A stretch of DNA of 64,000 bases. Source: Plecoglossus altivelis. Taxonomy: Eukaryota; Chordata; Actinopteri; Osmeriformes; Plecoglossidae. Position numbers and translations under genes: made by a program. Location: the NCBI GenBank assembly GCA_036571765.1, contig BROE01000020.1, positions 20,254,116 through 20,318,115 of the forward strand, given 5' to 3'. Below are positions 44,333-55,830 of this stretch, piece by piece. The notes under the pieces are model-generated. The model was not told where the DNA came from and ran no database searches. It was given only the letters and a program-made list of their open reading frames with translations. Each line of letters starts with the position of its first letter. Position 1 is the first letter of the stretch.

Positions 44333-44486
44333 AATGCTGGAGCCAGACCCCAGTCATACCCTTGAGGAAAGAGTGGTTCACTGGTACTTTAGCCAGCTGG
44401 ACAAAAACTCCAGCGGAGACATCGGCAAGAAAGAGATCAAGCCTTTCAAACGCTTCCTGCGCAAGAAGTCCAAGCCTAAGAAATGT
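44333..44486 (+). CDS. Isolated SMOC-type EF-hand exon (SPARC-related modular calcium-binding protein)
   Basis: This 154-nt open segment, between CACCAG (ends 44332) and TGT/GTGAGA (44486/44487), encodes MLEPDPSHTLEERVVHWYF, SQLDKNSSGDIGKKE, then IKPFKRFLRKKSKPKKC. The 12-residue loop DKNSSGDIGKKE is a canonical EF-hand (D1, N3, S5, G6, I8, E12). The sequence is nearly that of vertebrate SMOC2, with WYFSQLD as in SMOC1. SMOC proteins are secreted matricellular regulators of BMP and growth-factor signalling, and this is the first EF-hand of their C-terminal extracellular calcium-binding domain. The exon shows no stop or frameshift, yet no thyroglobulin, Kazal or second EF-hand exon was recognised upstream or downstream. 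It follows the grm4 terminal exon by 1.8 kb on the same strand. It may be an orphan duplicated exon, part of a gene with its other exons outside or overlapping grm4, or a mis-joined contig. Confidence 0.8.
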
Positions 44487-47334
44487 GTGAGAGTCTTGAA
44501 AAGAGTTGCTCTCGCTGTACGATGAGCAGTGGGTGACCGATCAAGCTCGCAATCGGATCAGTAAGGACTGCACTGTTGCGGATGCAATAAATAGCCTGTG
44601 GAGATGGGAGAGTGCGCTGAGGGGGGCGGTCACTCAGAGGGAAGGAGGGAGGTGTGAGAACAGTGCATGTACACAGTGTGTGGAAGCAACGGGCAGTATT
44701 AAACACTTCAAATAGCAAGTCTAATGTATTAATCACCACACTGTAGAGTTGAACACTTCATAAGAGCACAGCAAGGCGTCATGTCTCAAACCGACATACT
44801 AGGGTCCGAAAAGCACAGGACTGCGCATGCACGGAATAGTATAAATCTGAGTTACAGATATACATAGAAATCGTGATGGTGCAGTAGGAACAGTATGTAC
44901 CATAGGTTCTAGGCAGCCCACATCTATTGAGTATGGTGGGGCCTAAATACAGTACACAAACTCCTTGAAATCTCTTAACATAGCAGATCTGAGGTATGTG
45001 CGTTCGAGGTCTCCTTCATTGAATGTTATGTTCTGCAGTTGAAAGGCCATTCCCTCCAACCCAAGCTGAGCCTGTTTTCAGGTATGAACTGTATACTCGA
45101 TCCCCGACTCCTCCACCTTCGCCTTCCTCACTCCTCTCTCCTCCTGTCCACCTCCGCCTCCCCTATCATCTATCCCCGGTCCGCGTCCTCCACCTCCACC
45201 ATACCTCCCCCATCACCGCCTACCTCACCTCCCCTCCCACCGTTGAGGTCCTTTCCCCTCTTCCTCACTTGATACCCTCCCTCCTTTACTAAATGCCCCC
45301 CTTCTCTCCCCTCGCTTCGTGGATACTTTAAAATGCACTTTTAGTGCTTGCAGAATAAATAATATGTAGATAGTGTCTGAACCAATAAATTGGCAAGTTA
45401 GTTGTATGTCTGACTAAATAAGAATTGATGTCAATAGCTCTGGCTTATACGTCCATAAAAGCTCCTGAAATAAGATTCTCTAAAATAAGCTCAGTTGTCT
45501 TGATGGCTATTCCTGATCGAGTATTTTGTTTAAGAAAACTCGTGAAAATGAAGTCTTGTGGAGCATGTCCAGTTTTTATACAAAAAAGAATTATATATTT
45601 CTAATAGAATAACGTTTGAACCAAATTCACTGCTTTAGTGTCTATATATCAGTGCCCAAATTCCATTTGACTGATAGATCTTAAGATATGATCTTTGTGA
45701 CATTAAAAAAGTATAGTGCGACAGAGAAAGTCTAACAACATCCAGAATCCAAAGCAGGAACCGTTCTGCATCATACACTGAAAAGGAGAAAGTCTACGCC
45801 AATCGAGACGTCCAAAAACCATGAAGTACGTCATCTCGAATATAAGACCTCAAAACACACTGAAGTCCTAGTCCTCGATTCACACCATAACAGGAAGTTC
45901 TCCCACCATGACGAGGAAGTCTCCACCACGATCCAACAGAAGTCTTCGCCCACCAGACCCAAACAGGAAGTCTCCAACCAGACCCAAACAGGAAGTCTCC
46001 CATCAGACCCAATTAGGAAGTCTCTCATCAGACCCAAGCAGGAATTCTCCCACCAGACCCAAACAGGAAGTCTCCCATCAGACCCAATCAGGAAGTCTCT
46101 CATCAGACCCAAACAGGAACCATGATGACTGCTATGACGCAGAAGCTGCTTAGAGCAGGTGCCATGACAATGGATCTTCTGAAACACTTCCTGGTCTGTC
46201 CGTTCATCATGCGGCACTTAAAGACACGCACTTCAGTCTGCCTGACAAGCTTGTTTGGCCTGGGAAGGATTATCGCTTAGTTTGTAATCTGCTGATGTGT
46301 TCAGACTGGTTTGACAAAGGCTGATTGAACTCCAGAGAACACTCACTGTGCTCCGGGTCTACAATTGTTTGCTGGCAGGTACATTTGTATTCACCCTTCT
46401 TTTATACAATGAAGTTTAAATCAAGCATGTGATCCTTCAAGATTGTTTGTCTAAATTACTATAATTAGTTTGTCCACATCATCTGCTGCAAAACGGAGGA
46501 CTTGGAAATGATCCAGACAAAAAAAATACTACATTTTATATTTCTGCATTTTCACACACCTCCTCAGTGAGTTTCATCACAGTCGTTGTGTTTGTAGTGT
46601 GTAGGTGTGCGTGTTGCTTGTTTGCGCCGTTGTGCGTTTGCGAGCGCACGTGTTAACATCGAAGTTAAGACAAGAACGAACATTAAATTGACCACCGAGG
46701 ACAACTACCACTTTCAGTGTGTATGACCTGACATCATTGTTTAGATAATAGCACCTCAAGGAGAGACAATTGATGGTGGGAAACACGAAATTATTTCAAA
46801 TGAAGGGTTTGGAGAAAGCTCGTGCGTCTGCCCCTTCTGCTCAGAGCGGCAGCCCTGCCTCAGCCCACAGCTCCATTCTCTCATCCCCACCACGCACGGG
46901 AACCTGATGGCCCTACTGCTGAAGACAAAAGGCAAGAAAATAACAGCTCCTTGTGTTAAATACATGTTATCTTCCGCTGGAGTTCAGCGAAAGTGTTTTT
47001 GAACTCATCGTGCGGATCCATATGTCGTTGGTCTGACAGCTTTGTTAACTGAGAAGCATCGGTATGCTTCTGTTTCAGACAGCGAGTAACGGAATGCGGC
47101 TTTGCTTAGTCGTTTGAGACGTCTTAAGAATCGCTACACTGACACCAGCTTCACTAAAACTTTTTTCGCTTTTTTCCCCAAACATAAACCCTGAATGATT
47201 CAGGTGAAAAGCGACATGGCGGACGTTCAAAGCGCTGGTGTGTGGCTACGTCTGTGACAGTGCTCTCTTTGACACTCTGATGGCTAGAAGTTGAACTTTG
47301 TTGTTGGGTGTTTTTCTAAATGCAGTGTTCTACT
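44487..47334. other. Downstream of the SMOC-like exon: mostly unique
   Basis: It contains a pyrimidine-rich stretch at about 45105-45290 and the 24-bp array at 45935-46125. The next SMOC exon (the second EF-hand, expected to read like EYCDVNNDKSIS) was looked for and not found. AATAAA-like signals occur near 44588 and 45353. Confidence 0.45.
45935..46125 (+). repeat. ~24-bp minisatellite (CAGACCCAAACAGGAAGTCT)
   Basis: About eight copies of CAGACCCAA(A/T)(C/A)AGGAAGTCTC with CCATCA or TCATCA joints. It contains GGAAGT, an ETS-factor core, in nearly every copy. Confidence 0.92.
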
Positions 47335-47427
47335 CAAAGACATACATACATACATACATACATACATACATACACACATACACACATACACACATACACA
47401 CATACACACATACATACATACACACAT
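47335..47427 (+). repeat. (CATA)n / (CACA) microsatellite
   Basis: ACATACATACAT passes into ACACATACACAC, then the tRNA-related repeat begins. Confidence 0.95.
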
Positions 47428-47595
47428 TGTCTACTGTCGATCCCTGGGAGAGATTGCAGTGCCGCTTGTTCCCATCTTGGGGTCACAGGTGACTGGAGCC
47501 TAACCCAGTAGCTTTCGGGCCATAGAATTGAACCCATGATCTCCTTCCTGGGAGGCAAGCTTTCTAACCCACGCTGCCACCATGCAACCTTCATC
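47425..47595 (-). repeat. tRNA-related dispersed repeat (minus orientation)
   Basis: On the plus strand TTGAACCCATGATCTCCTTC and GGCAAGCTTTCTAACCCACG, then CTGCCACCATGC, read as the reverse complement of a tRNA-like B-box and A-box. Upstream CTGGAGCCTAACCCAGTAGC matches the body of the same widespread vertebrate repeat. It directly follows a CATA microsatellite. Confidence 0.55.
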
Positions 47596-48324
47596 CTCTT
47601 AAAACCACTACTTGTACAGATCTGCATAGAGGAAGCACTTGCGCTACACATGAGATATTCGTATGTGAGCGTAAAATAGTCTCCTGGTAATGGAGATGCT
47701 TATCAGGCGTGTTGTAAAGAGGGGCCACTAATCCCTTGGGTCACTAAAAGACCTTTCATCTTCAACTTTGGAGAGAATGAGAGCTCAAGGTGTTACCATA
47801 ACATCTGTTTAGTTTTCACCCTCAAGACATCTCCATGTAGGAAACAGACATTTTCAATAAGCCGCAACCCATTACGATGACTTAACCTTTTGTTATGCAA
47901 AGCGCTACTCCAACTCGTGAAGGAAAACACGTTTCTGCTCTGTCGTGATGCCATACTCCCTGCTCCTACTGAAGCATCGAGAGGAGAGATGCAATCTTAT
48001 GAACTGTGTAATTGCAGATAGTGAGATACACTTGACCAGATTGAGGTTGAGGGGTTTCTCTGTGCGAGCCTGTGACTTCAATATAAACTGATGTGTTTGT
48101 AATAGACAGCCAGTGGGTTGATTAGAAAGCCTGTCTGTGTGCGAGGGCATCAGCGGACACAGTAATGAGCGTTTGAAGCCGAAACGATCAGATTGTGAAT
48201 GGAGCTGGTGACAAGCCGACTGGGGACGTGTCACAGCCGCTGTCAAAGAACAGCTTCAAGTTTCTGAGAGTCACTAGATCGCAGCAGGGGGGGTGGTGGT
48301 GGTGGTGGAGGGTGGAGGAGGGAG

Positions 48325-48440
48325 GGTTGAATCCAATCGAATAGTTCAGTGGTTAAAGCGTTTGACAGCAGATCAGGAGGTCCCAGACAAATCTCTCCCC
48401 CCTGTGTAGCATCTGCTGAATGAATGTGTTACATTGAATG
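48325..48440 (+). repeat. tRNA-like SINE fragment
   Basis: ATAGTTCAGTGGTTAAAGCG is a good tRNA-like A-box arm, and GATCAGGAGGTCCCAGACAA sits where the B-box would be but is degraded. The tail contains CATCTGCTGAATGAATG, like the common teleost SINE tail. Confidence 0.5.
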
Positions 48441-48784
48441 GGCAGTTACATTTCAAACGTATTGTTTGTGTGGCAGTTTTCCATACTGTCTCTAACCAAT
48501 CATTTGTGGCAGTTCTCCATACTGTCTCTGACCAACCATCTGTGGCAGTTCTCTATACTGTCTCCAACCAGCCATCGGTGGCCTTGCTTGTCAAAAAGGC
48601 ATATCCAAATGAAAAATAGATTTGATCCTGTGTACATACAGTATTTGTATGCCTACAGACCCCCTAAACACACACACACACACACACTCATTTTAAATGT
48701 GCAGTGTGGCTGTCTTGGTCAGTGTTGTATGATCCTGATAAGTCAGAAGAGGACAGTGTTCACCTAATTTCCCCAGTGACTCAG

Positions 48785-49610
48785 GCAACATGCACTGCTA
48801 ACACACACAGGGACTCCTCAATAACACACACAGGGACTCCTCAATAACACACACAGACTCACCAGTAACACACACACAGAGTCACCAGTAACACACACAG
48901 ACTCACCAGTAACACACACTGACTCCTCAGTAACACACACAGGGACTCCTCAATAACACACACAGACTCACTAGTAACACACACAGACTCACCAGTAACA
49001 CACACACTGACTCACCAGTAATACACACACCAACTCACCAGTAACACACACTGACTACTCAGTAACACACACAGGGACTCCTCAATAACACACACAGACT
49101 CACTAGTAACACACACAGACTCACCAGTAACACACACACAGACTCACCAGTAACACACACTGACTCCTCAGTAACACACACAGGGACTCCTCAATAACAC
49201 ACACAGACTCACCAGTAACACACACACAGACTCACCAGTAACACACACTGACTCCTCAATAACACACACAGGGACTCCTCAATAACACACACAGACTCAC
49301 CAGTAACACACACACAGAGTCACCAGTAATACACACAGACTCACCAGTAACACACACTGACTCCTCAGTAACACACACAGGGACTCCTCAATAACACACA
49401 CAGACTCACTAGTAACACACACAGACTCACCAGTAACACACACACTGACTCACCAGTAATACACACACCAACTCACCAGTAACACACACTGACTACTCAG
49501 TAACACACACAGGGACTCCTCAATAACACACACACTGACTCACCAGTAACACACACAGATTCACCAGTAACACACAAACTCACCAGTACCACACAAACTC
49601 ACCAGTAATA
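48785..49610 (+). repeat. Minisatellite (ACACACAGACTCACCAGTAAC) with a ~438-bp higher-order duplication
   Basis: Units of 20-25 nt alternate CAGACTCACCAGTAACACA and GGGACTCCTCAATAACACA. Rare variants (GAGTCACC at about 48880 and 49317, ACCAACTCACC at 49031 and 49469) recur about 438 nt apart, so a block of units was itself duplicated. Confidence 0.93.
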
Positions 49611-50529
49611 GTACCACGAGGCGTTGCCTAGGAACCTGGAACATGTGTTTCAGTGTTTTAGTTGTTGTCGGGAATTTAAAAGTGTGACACAGATATGAAA
49701 CTGCAGAAGGTAGACCAAGGTGCTCCTGAGAAACCCTTGTGTTTCTCTGATGGAAACCATTGACATACTTGCTGGGCTACCCTGATGTGATTTCTAACAC
49801 TGGTTCCAATATGCTTCCATGCTGCTTGTATTTCATTCATCCTCTTACTCAGACCGAGAAATTCTCTGGTTCAGATGTTTCAAACGCGGTACTATGTTTT
49901 ATTCCATTCAGTAAGCTGAGGCTTTTATCTAAAGAGCTGTAATGTGTATAGAAGGTGCAGGAGGAGATCAGAAGTGGGTATGGTTAAAAAGCTGTGGATG
50001 TACGAAGCACATATAAATACATATTCTACACGTACAAGGCTGTTGCCCAGTCTGTTGCTTGGTAACAGAGTATAACAGTACCCTTGAGAACTTACTGGAC
50101 ATGAACTGTACTCCTCAGTGACCGTCGAAAGACTTGACTTCATTTTATACCACACTCTAAGAAACATGACCAGATGTAATGATGCAGAACCTGCAGAGAT
50201 AATTACAAGGCATGTCAGAAAAGTGCGGAATTGAATTCTGTCTGGCCCCTATTGTACCACATCTGTTTCTGTGTTATAGTTTGGAAGTAGGTTGTACTTT
50301 ATTATAGAGAAGATTTAACACTATGGAGGGAGAGAATCGTATTGGTCATATCGCCTTAGTATACAGTTAGTAGTATTACAGAGTGAGCACTCTAAAAAGA
50401 CAACAGTTTACACACAGACTGTAATACATAAGTCAAACAAGACTCCCATCCTTACAGTAAAGTCTACTGAACACCATGGCTAATTGAACCCAAGGGAAGT
50501 GGGAACAGAGAGGAGGCGATAAGAAACAG

Positions 50530-50940
50530 AAGGGGAGAGAACACAAGAAACAGAGAAGGAGAGAGAGAGATGGAGAGAGAGATGGAGAGAGAGAGATGTA
50601 GTGAGAGAGAGAGGGAAAGAGAGGGAGAGCGAGGGGAAGAGAGAGAGGGGAAGAGGGAGAGAGAAAGATGTAGTGCGAGAGAGGGAAAGAGAGAGGGAGA
50701 GGGGCAGAGAGAGAGGGGATGAGGTAGAGAGATGGAGAGGGGAAGATGTATTGAGAGAAAGGGAAAGAGAGGGAGAGAGAGGGAAAGAGAGAGAGGGGAA
50801 GAGAGAGAGAGGGAAAGAGAGAGAGGGGAAGAGGGAGAGAGAGGGTAAAAGAGAGAGGGGAAGGGGGAGAGAGAGAGGGAAAGAGATGGAGAGAGAGGGA
50901 AAGAGATGGAGAGAGAGGGAAAGAGGGAGAGAGAGATCGC
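50530..50940 (+). repeat. Purine GA/GGGAAAGAGA array
   Basis: GAGAGAGGGAAAGAGAGG and GATGGAGAGAGAGGG repeats for about 400 nt. Confidence 0.92.
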
Positions 50941-51744
50941 AAGGTGAGGACACTTTGCTATCACGGGTCCCTCAGGGAGACATGAAGCCAGTGAGAGGAT
51001 TGTGGAGGTGGGTTCGAGTTTAGCCATGAAAGTAGGCCAACGTGACAGAGAGCGTGGAGGAGATTCAGTGCAGCACTGCCAGAGTATCAAACGGCCTGCC
51101 AGCCCTCCTCACTAGCTGCTCTCAAAAACATCTTATTCTTGCTGAGCCTTTTGCCTGCTCTATTTAAGCTGTTTGTTCAGCTCACCAGGAAACACAGGGA
51201 AGAGAAATGCCAGTGTTTCCATGGGTCAGTAAACAAAGGTTGATTTATTTTTGCGGTGTTGTGAGGAGTGCTAATATATCTATGTTAACCAGGACATAAC
51301 AGAAGGTCTGAGTTCATTTTTGTGAATGTTTAATGCATGCTTAAATGATTACTCATCTGCTCCTCCATCTGGCTGTTTGGACTGACAAGTTCTACCGACG
51401 AGTGTGTCGCACGAACAAACTCTCCTCAAACGGAACGTTTTCAGGTCAGAAGGTTTCAGCTTGGTCACCTCGCGACAGGAAACAGATTGATTTGGAAGAA
51501 ACAGTGTTGATCTTTGGTCTGGGGTTGGACAGGGGGTCTGCAGATGGCCTTCCTGTCTCCCTCAGCTTACTCACACCACGGGACACATGCCAGGGTGAGA
51601 GCCATCTATTAAAGAACGCTTACTCCTTCACGATGACTGATACCTGGCCCGCGTTCTGGTGGAGCTCTCAGCCCCGACACCTCCGCAATGGCCAGGGGTC
51701 AACGAATCATATCAGCCACAACTGCTACTGAACAGGGGGGTAGG

Positions 51745-51747
<3 letters not shown>

Positions 51748-51779
<32 letters not shown>

Positions 51780-51808
51780 GGAGGGGGGGGGGGGGGTAGG
51801 GACACGTG
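51748..51808 (+). repeat. (GT)n followed by poly-G
   Basis: GT repeat of about 30 nt, then GGGAGGGGGGGGGGGGG. Confidence 0.92.
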
Positions 51809-52029
51809 ACAGGCCTCTGAGTTGTGGAGGGGGGAGGGGTTGAAGTGATTGCTAACAAATGGCCCTGTCAGTCTGTGTGTTTCACAACTTGCGACCTGCA
51901 ACTGCTAACAGTTTAATGACTGATTTGTTTTCCTCTGTTCATTTGTTTCGACTGGAGTTCAACTGAAACCCAAACTGGGACAATGGACTTGGATGTGAGC
52001 AGCTTCTTAATTCTTGCACCTGTACTGTT

Positions 52030-52250
52030 CAAATCATACAGGAGGAAGAGTCTGTGTTCTGTTCAAATCACACTGGAGGACGAGTCTGTGTTCTGTTCAA
52101 ATCACACAGGAGGAAGAGTCTGTGTTCTGTTCAAATCACACCTGGAGGAAGAGTCTGTGTTCTGTTCAAATCACACTGGAGGAAGAGTCTGTGTTCTGTT
52201 CAAATCACACAGGAGGAAGAGTCTGTGTTCTGTTCAAATCACACACAAGG
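52030..52250 (+). repeat. 34-bp minisatellite, about six copies
   Basis: The unit is GGAGGAAGAGTCTGTGTTCT then GTTCAAATCACACA. Copies are nearly identical, differing by ACA/ACTGG/ACCTGG at the joint. Confidence 0.93.
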
Positions 52251-52644
52251 CAAAAAGATGAAGATAAAAACGTTCCAGGGGATTTTCTCCACTAATCACT
52301 TTAAGAAGTACCAAACAAGCAAATGTTTTTCAAATATTAAAAATGTCCAAACTTAATCTGCTTACTTCAATGATCTATCTAAAACTAAGAAAATGACCAT
52401 GACCATGCAGTCTAAAATACTTTCACAATTGCAAACTGTGTGACGGTGAATAGTTTTCCTACATCATGAAAGAGTATAATATTTTTGAACAGGGAGCATA
52501 CAAGGTTAGTAAGCTGTATAACAATCCAAACAGGAAGTCCTCCTCCCCTGCATTTCCTGTCCCATATACACTGTCTCTGCAAAAAAAATAATGAAGGCAG
52601 AAATGGCCTTAAAATGTACCAACAAATAAAATGAGTATCATATC

Positions 52645-52862
52645 TGTCCAGTGACCAGTCGATGTGTCATTTCTTGTCCATTCACAGGACGGTATGTCAT
52701 ATCCTGTCCATTCACAGGATGGTATGCCATATCCTGTCCATTCACCAGACGGTATGTTATATCCTGTCCAGTCACCAGACGGTATGTCATATCCTGTCCA
52801 GTCACCAGATGGTGTGTCTTATCCTGTCCATTCACTGGACGATGTGTCATATCCATGACTAT
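52645..52862 (+). repeat. 30-bp minisatellite, about seven copies
   Basis: The unit is GTATGTCATATCCTGTCCAT then TCACAGGACG. As 30 is a multiple of 3, all frames keep a ten-residue periodicity. Confidence 0.93.
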
Positions 52863-55147
52863 AAAACCACACATTCTGCAGTGGGTTGTATTGCTGGTGA
52901 AGTGCAGCAAAGTATGGAGTCCATCCTCCGCTGAACAGCCTGCAGGTGGCTGGCTAATTTGATGCTTTTCAGCTATTCAAGGAGCAAACCTGCTGGGCGT
53001 GTTTTTCAAACCACTGCAATCCCTGACAGCGCTCAAAACCTGCTGTACTAAGGCTGGTGTTTGTGTTACGGTAGGAGGAGGTCAAGTACTGAGAAAGAGG
53101 GGATCAAAGGCTTGTTGAAATGGTATCTAATGTGAAGTAAATCGCACTAGAGGATGTCAGTTGAAATATTTTGTGTTGTAAATTGCCGTGTGCTTAGATC
53201 TGCAGAGGTTTCATTGGTTCTTAAGTAACGGATGGCCAACAAAGATCGGGAAAAAACAACTGAGAAACATCGCCAGAAATGGCTGCCTTTAGTCCAGATA
53301 AATGGTTCCTGTGTAATGAAATGCCACCTATAGGGTTCCACTTCCGAAGTGAGAGCGTTTAGAGAACTGTTCTCTTTTGGCCATTCTGTATGCTGAGAAA
53401 CACTTGTAGCATTAGCGCCAATTGTGAAGTCATTCATCAAAAGCCACATCCATCACAACCATTCTGGAGGGAAAGTTGCCCTGCAGGAAGACATCAGACG
53501 TGTCAAATCCCGAGTTGAAAGCTTGGATTAATCCCTGATATTTTCTTTATTGGAGTCACGCTTTGCAGGGGATCAAGTTGGCTTTGGCAAGAAGAGCTTG
53601 GAAGGAATACGAAGCTGAAGATCATTCCAGTAAAACGCGCCTGAAGAGTTCAGCATCTCACTGTCTAATAAAACTACATTCACACTTCACAAGATAGCGC
53701 TCATCACTTACATTCACCAACCTGTTCGCTGTTGAGCTTGCTTACACAGCAGACGAAAAATCACATTCTAACGCGCTTTAGTATTTCTGTCTGTGATCAA
53801 ATCACAGTATGGTGTAATGGAAGATCATTTCTTTTTCTTTCTTGTATTTCTGCGAGGTGACTTTTCCTCCACACCGCTGAGACATCTTGCAGTACAGGAG
53901 AGCAGTGTTCAGCCCCGTACGATGGATGGTTGTTATGATGTGAGGTGATGGATGGAACAAACATATAGGCTTTCTACTCCACGCTACCTTGTGGAAGGCC
54001 AGCCACAACCAGGTTGGAAGCGAAATGTTAAATGAGTGCACAATCTCATTCCAAACAAGCATTAAATTGCACAAGCCAATTTTTTCCTTTCTTTATTGCT
54101 CCCAGAACGATCGTTTATCTCCAAAACTGGCAATCCATCATGTTTTAGGAAGTTGTGACTGTCCCTTGAAGGTGTGCCCGGTGACCCTAAATTAAGGTTT
54201 GACAGAACTCTGACTCGCAATCACCTCGCCGCTTCACCTCGCCGCTTCACTCACGGCTCTCCAGCCAAAAAACAGGATCCTTCTCACGTGTAATATAAGA
54301 GGGAAAAGAGATTTGCGGCAGATGATGATGATATGTTATTTGCATATTCGCATGTCAACACAATCGCACGCCAACTGTAGGGGTCAACGCCGTAAAAACT
54401 GATTAGTTTTCTTCAAACCAGGCTGCCGTAAAGCTGAGACAATGTAGACATCCCACTGCAAAACACCACATAGCCTGTAACTTATGGAGGATACATGCTT
54501 CAAATGTCCGTTCAATTCTTCATCCAGATTCGGATGGCCTTTCCTCTAGAGTCCTTCTAGCTTGTAGCGGAAAGCAGAAATGCCTTAGAAGTCCATTACC
54601 ACCACATATACCAGACAGCTCATCAGACCAGCCCAGGATGAATGGGATTCAGTGCTGCTCAAGCGAAGCCAAAGATGGCCACTTAAAGATGTTAGCCTAA
54701 ATGATGACCATCATTTCCACAGGCTGTGGAAAAGGTTGTTCACCATTCCGGGTGCTAAGTGAGGAAGTGATGGTATTGGAGACATTAGGCAAAGATAATG
54801 ATTGACTGTGACGAAAAGGGCTCACATTTCCCGAACACCTCGATCGCACGTTTCAAGTTGATGGTGGTGTGACTCGAGAAATACAGAGGCTCCGTTAGCA
54901 AGAAGAACAGGAGGATTTCTGGGTGAAATTACGACCAAACGTGTTAGGAAGTGACCCTCTCTGCATAGACTAGATGGGTTCACTGAACATTTGTCTTCAT
55001 TTACTGTGGGTTGGCAGTCTGGAAGGAAGCTTCCAGTTCATATCTATCAGTTATCTTACTATAACTAGCATCCATGGCTTCTTATAGACTACAGTGGCAG
55101 TATTCTGCGGTCCTCCTAGACTCCAGGCAGAGACAAGTCCAAACACG

Positions 55148-55417
55148 ATGGATAGATTACATCGCCTGGGCGACTCCAAGCAGCAAATTGGACAGCGTGT
55201 GTTTTTCTCTTCTGAATCCGTCCAACGTGCTCTGGTCTCTGATCCTCCCCGGGGTTCAAATGCCTTCAGGGAGACTGGCTGTTTTATTAAGAGCCGGTTC
55301 CTACGAGACCAGGTCGTCCATCATGCTCCGTGGCCTCCTTCTGCAGCTCTGCCTTCTGACTCCCTGAGCAGCCTGCCCAGACAGAAGCCAGTGCTGTTGG
55401 ACTCAGACGTCACGTGA
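55148..55417 (+). CDS. Unrecognised coding-like stretch, 89 codons (candidate first exon)
   Basis: The frame begins at an ATG in a good context (A at -3, G at +4) with MDRLHRLGDSKQQIGQRVFF, stays open with mixed, non-repetitive composition through VSDPPRGSNAFRETG and KSRFLRDQVVHHAPWPP, and stops at 55415-55417 inside a CpG-rich repeat. A plausible acceptor (CTCCAGGCAG) lies at 55130, upstream of the ATG. I do not recognise the protein. It could be the start of a small gene that splices on before the stop, or chance. Nothing shows expression. Confidence 0.3.
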   Translation: MDRLHRLGDSKQQIGQRVFFSSESVQRALVSDPPRGSNAFRETGCFIKSRFLRDQVVHHAPWPPSAALPSDSLSSLPRQKPVLLDSDVT

Positions 55418-55572
55418 CGAGGCGTGACGCGAGGAGGAGACACGCGACCTCGTCACGTGACGAGGCGTGACGAGGCGACACGCAACGAGGCGACACGTGA
55501 CGAGGTGTGACGCGACCTCGTCCCGCGACGAGGCGTGACGCGACCTCGTGACGCGACGAGGGGTCACATGAT
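55405..55572 (+). repeat. CpG-dense minisatellite with nested palindromes
   Basis: Repeats of GACGAGGCGTGACGCGACCT. An 18-nt perfect palindrome lies at 55448-55465 (CCTCGTCACGTGACGAGG), and imperfect versions follow near 55516 and 55545. The decamer GTCACGTGAC occurs at 55409-55418 and 55452-55461. Confidence 0.9.
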
Positions 55573-55595
55573 GCTTCACCTGTGTTTGTTTACAG

Positions 55596-55655
55596 CCACT
55601 CAGAGAGGCCTGGGATACATCAAACAACAGCCGTCTGGTCTGAGCGCGTTCCGTG
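55596..55655 (+). CDS. Possible 60-nt exon (TQRGLGYIKQQPSGLSAFR)
   Basis: The segment is flanked by TTGTTTACAG and by G/GTAAGT, a near-consensus donor. In one frame it reads TQRGLGYIKQQPSGLSAFR. It lies 180 nt after the candidate coding stretch at 55148, separated by a CpG-rich minisatellite, and may be its second exon, though I could not fix a donor in the right phase between them. Function unknown. Confidence 0.22.
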
Positions 55656-55684
55656 GTAAGTGGTCCAGTTGTCTTCGTAGACAT

Positions 55685-55830
55685 CGATCAGAATCAGAAT
55701 CAAAATCAGTTTTTGTTCGCCATGCAAGATACACAAGCACAGAATTTACTGTGGCAGGGAAGTGCAAACATAGAACATATAGATACAACAAAGCAAGGTA
55801 AACAATAAACAATGTCCAAGTGACTTCAGC
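55685..55830 (+). repeat. Dispersed repeat fragment (AGAATCAGAATC...)
   Basis: AGAATCAGAATCAAAATCAG and the following TTTTTGTTCGCCATGCAAGA, then ACAAAGCAAGGTAAACAATA resemble the 3' part of a retroposon family abundant in fish. No coding potential. Confidence 0.5.

Larger units (their letters stand above)
49611..55147. other. Largely unique intergenic DNA
   Basis: Apart from the GA array, a GT/poly-G run and two minisatellites near 52 kb, no gene or RNA was recognised. 52863-55130 is the longest repeat-free part. TTCACCTCGCCGCTTCAC near 54230 contains a short direct repeat. Confidence 0.45.

Noticed and set aside
48325..48440. A tRNA gene
   Set aside because: The A-box arm is good but the B-box is degraded and no cloverleaf closes. 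It fits a SINE fragment.
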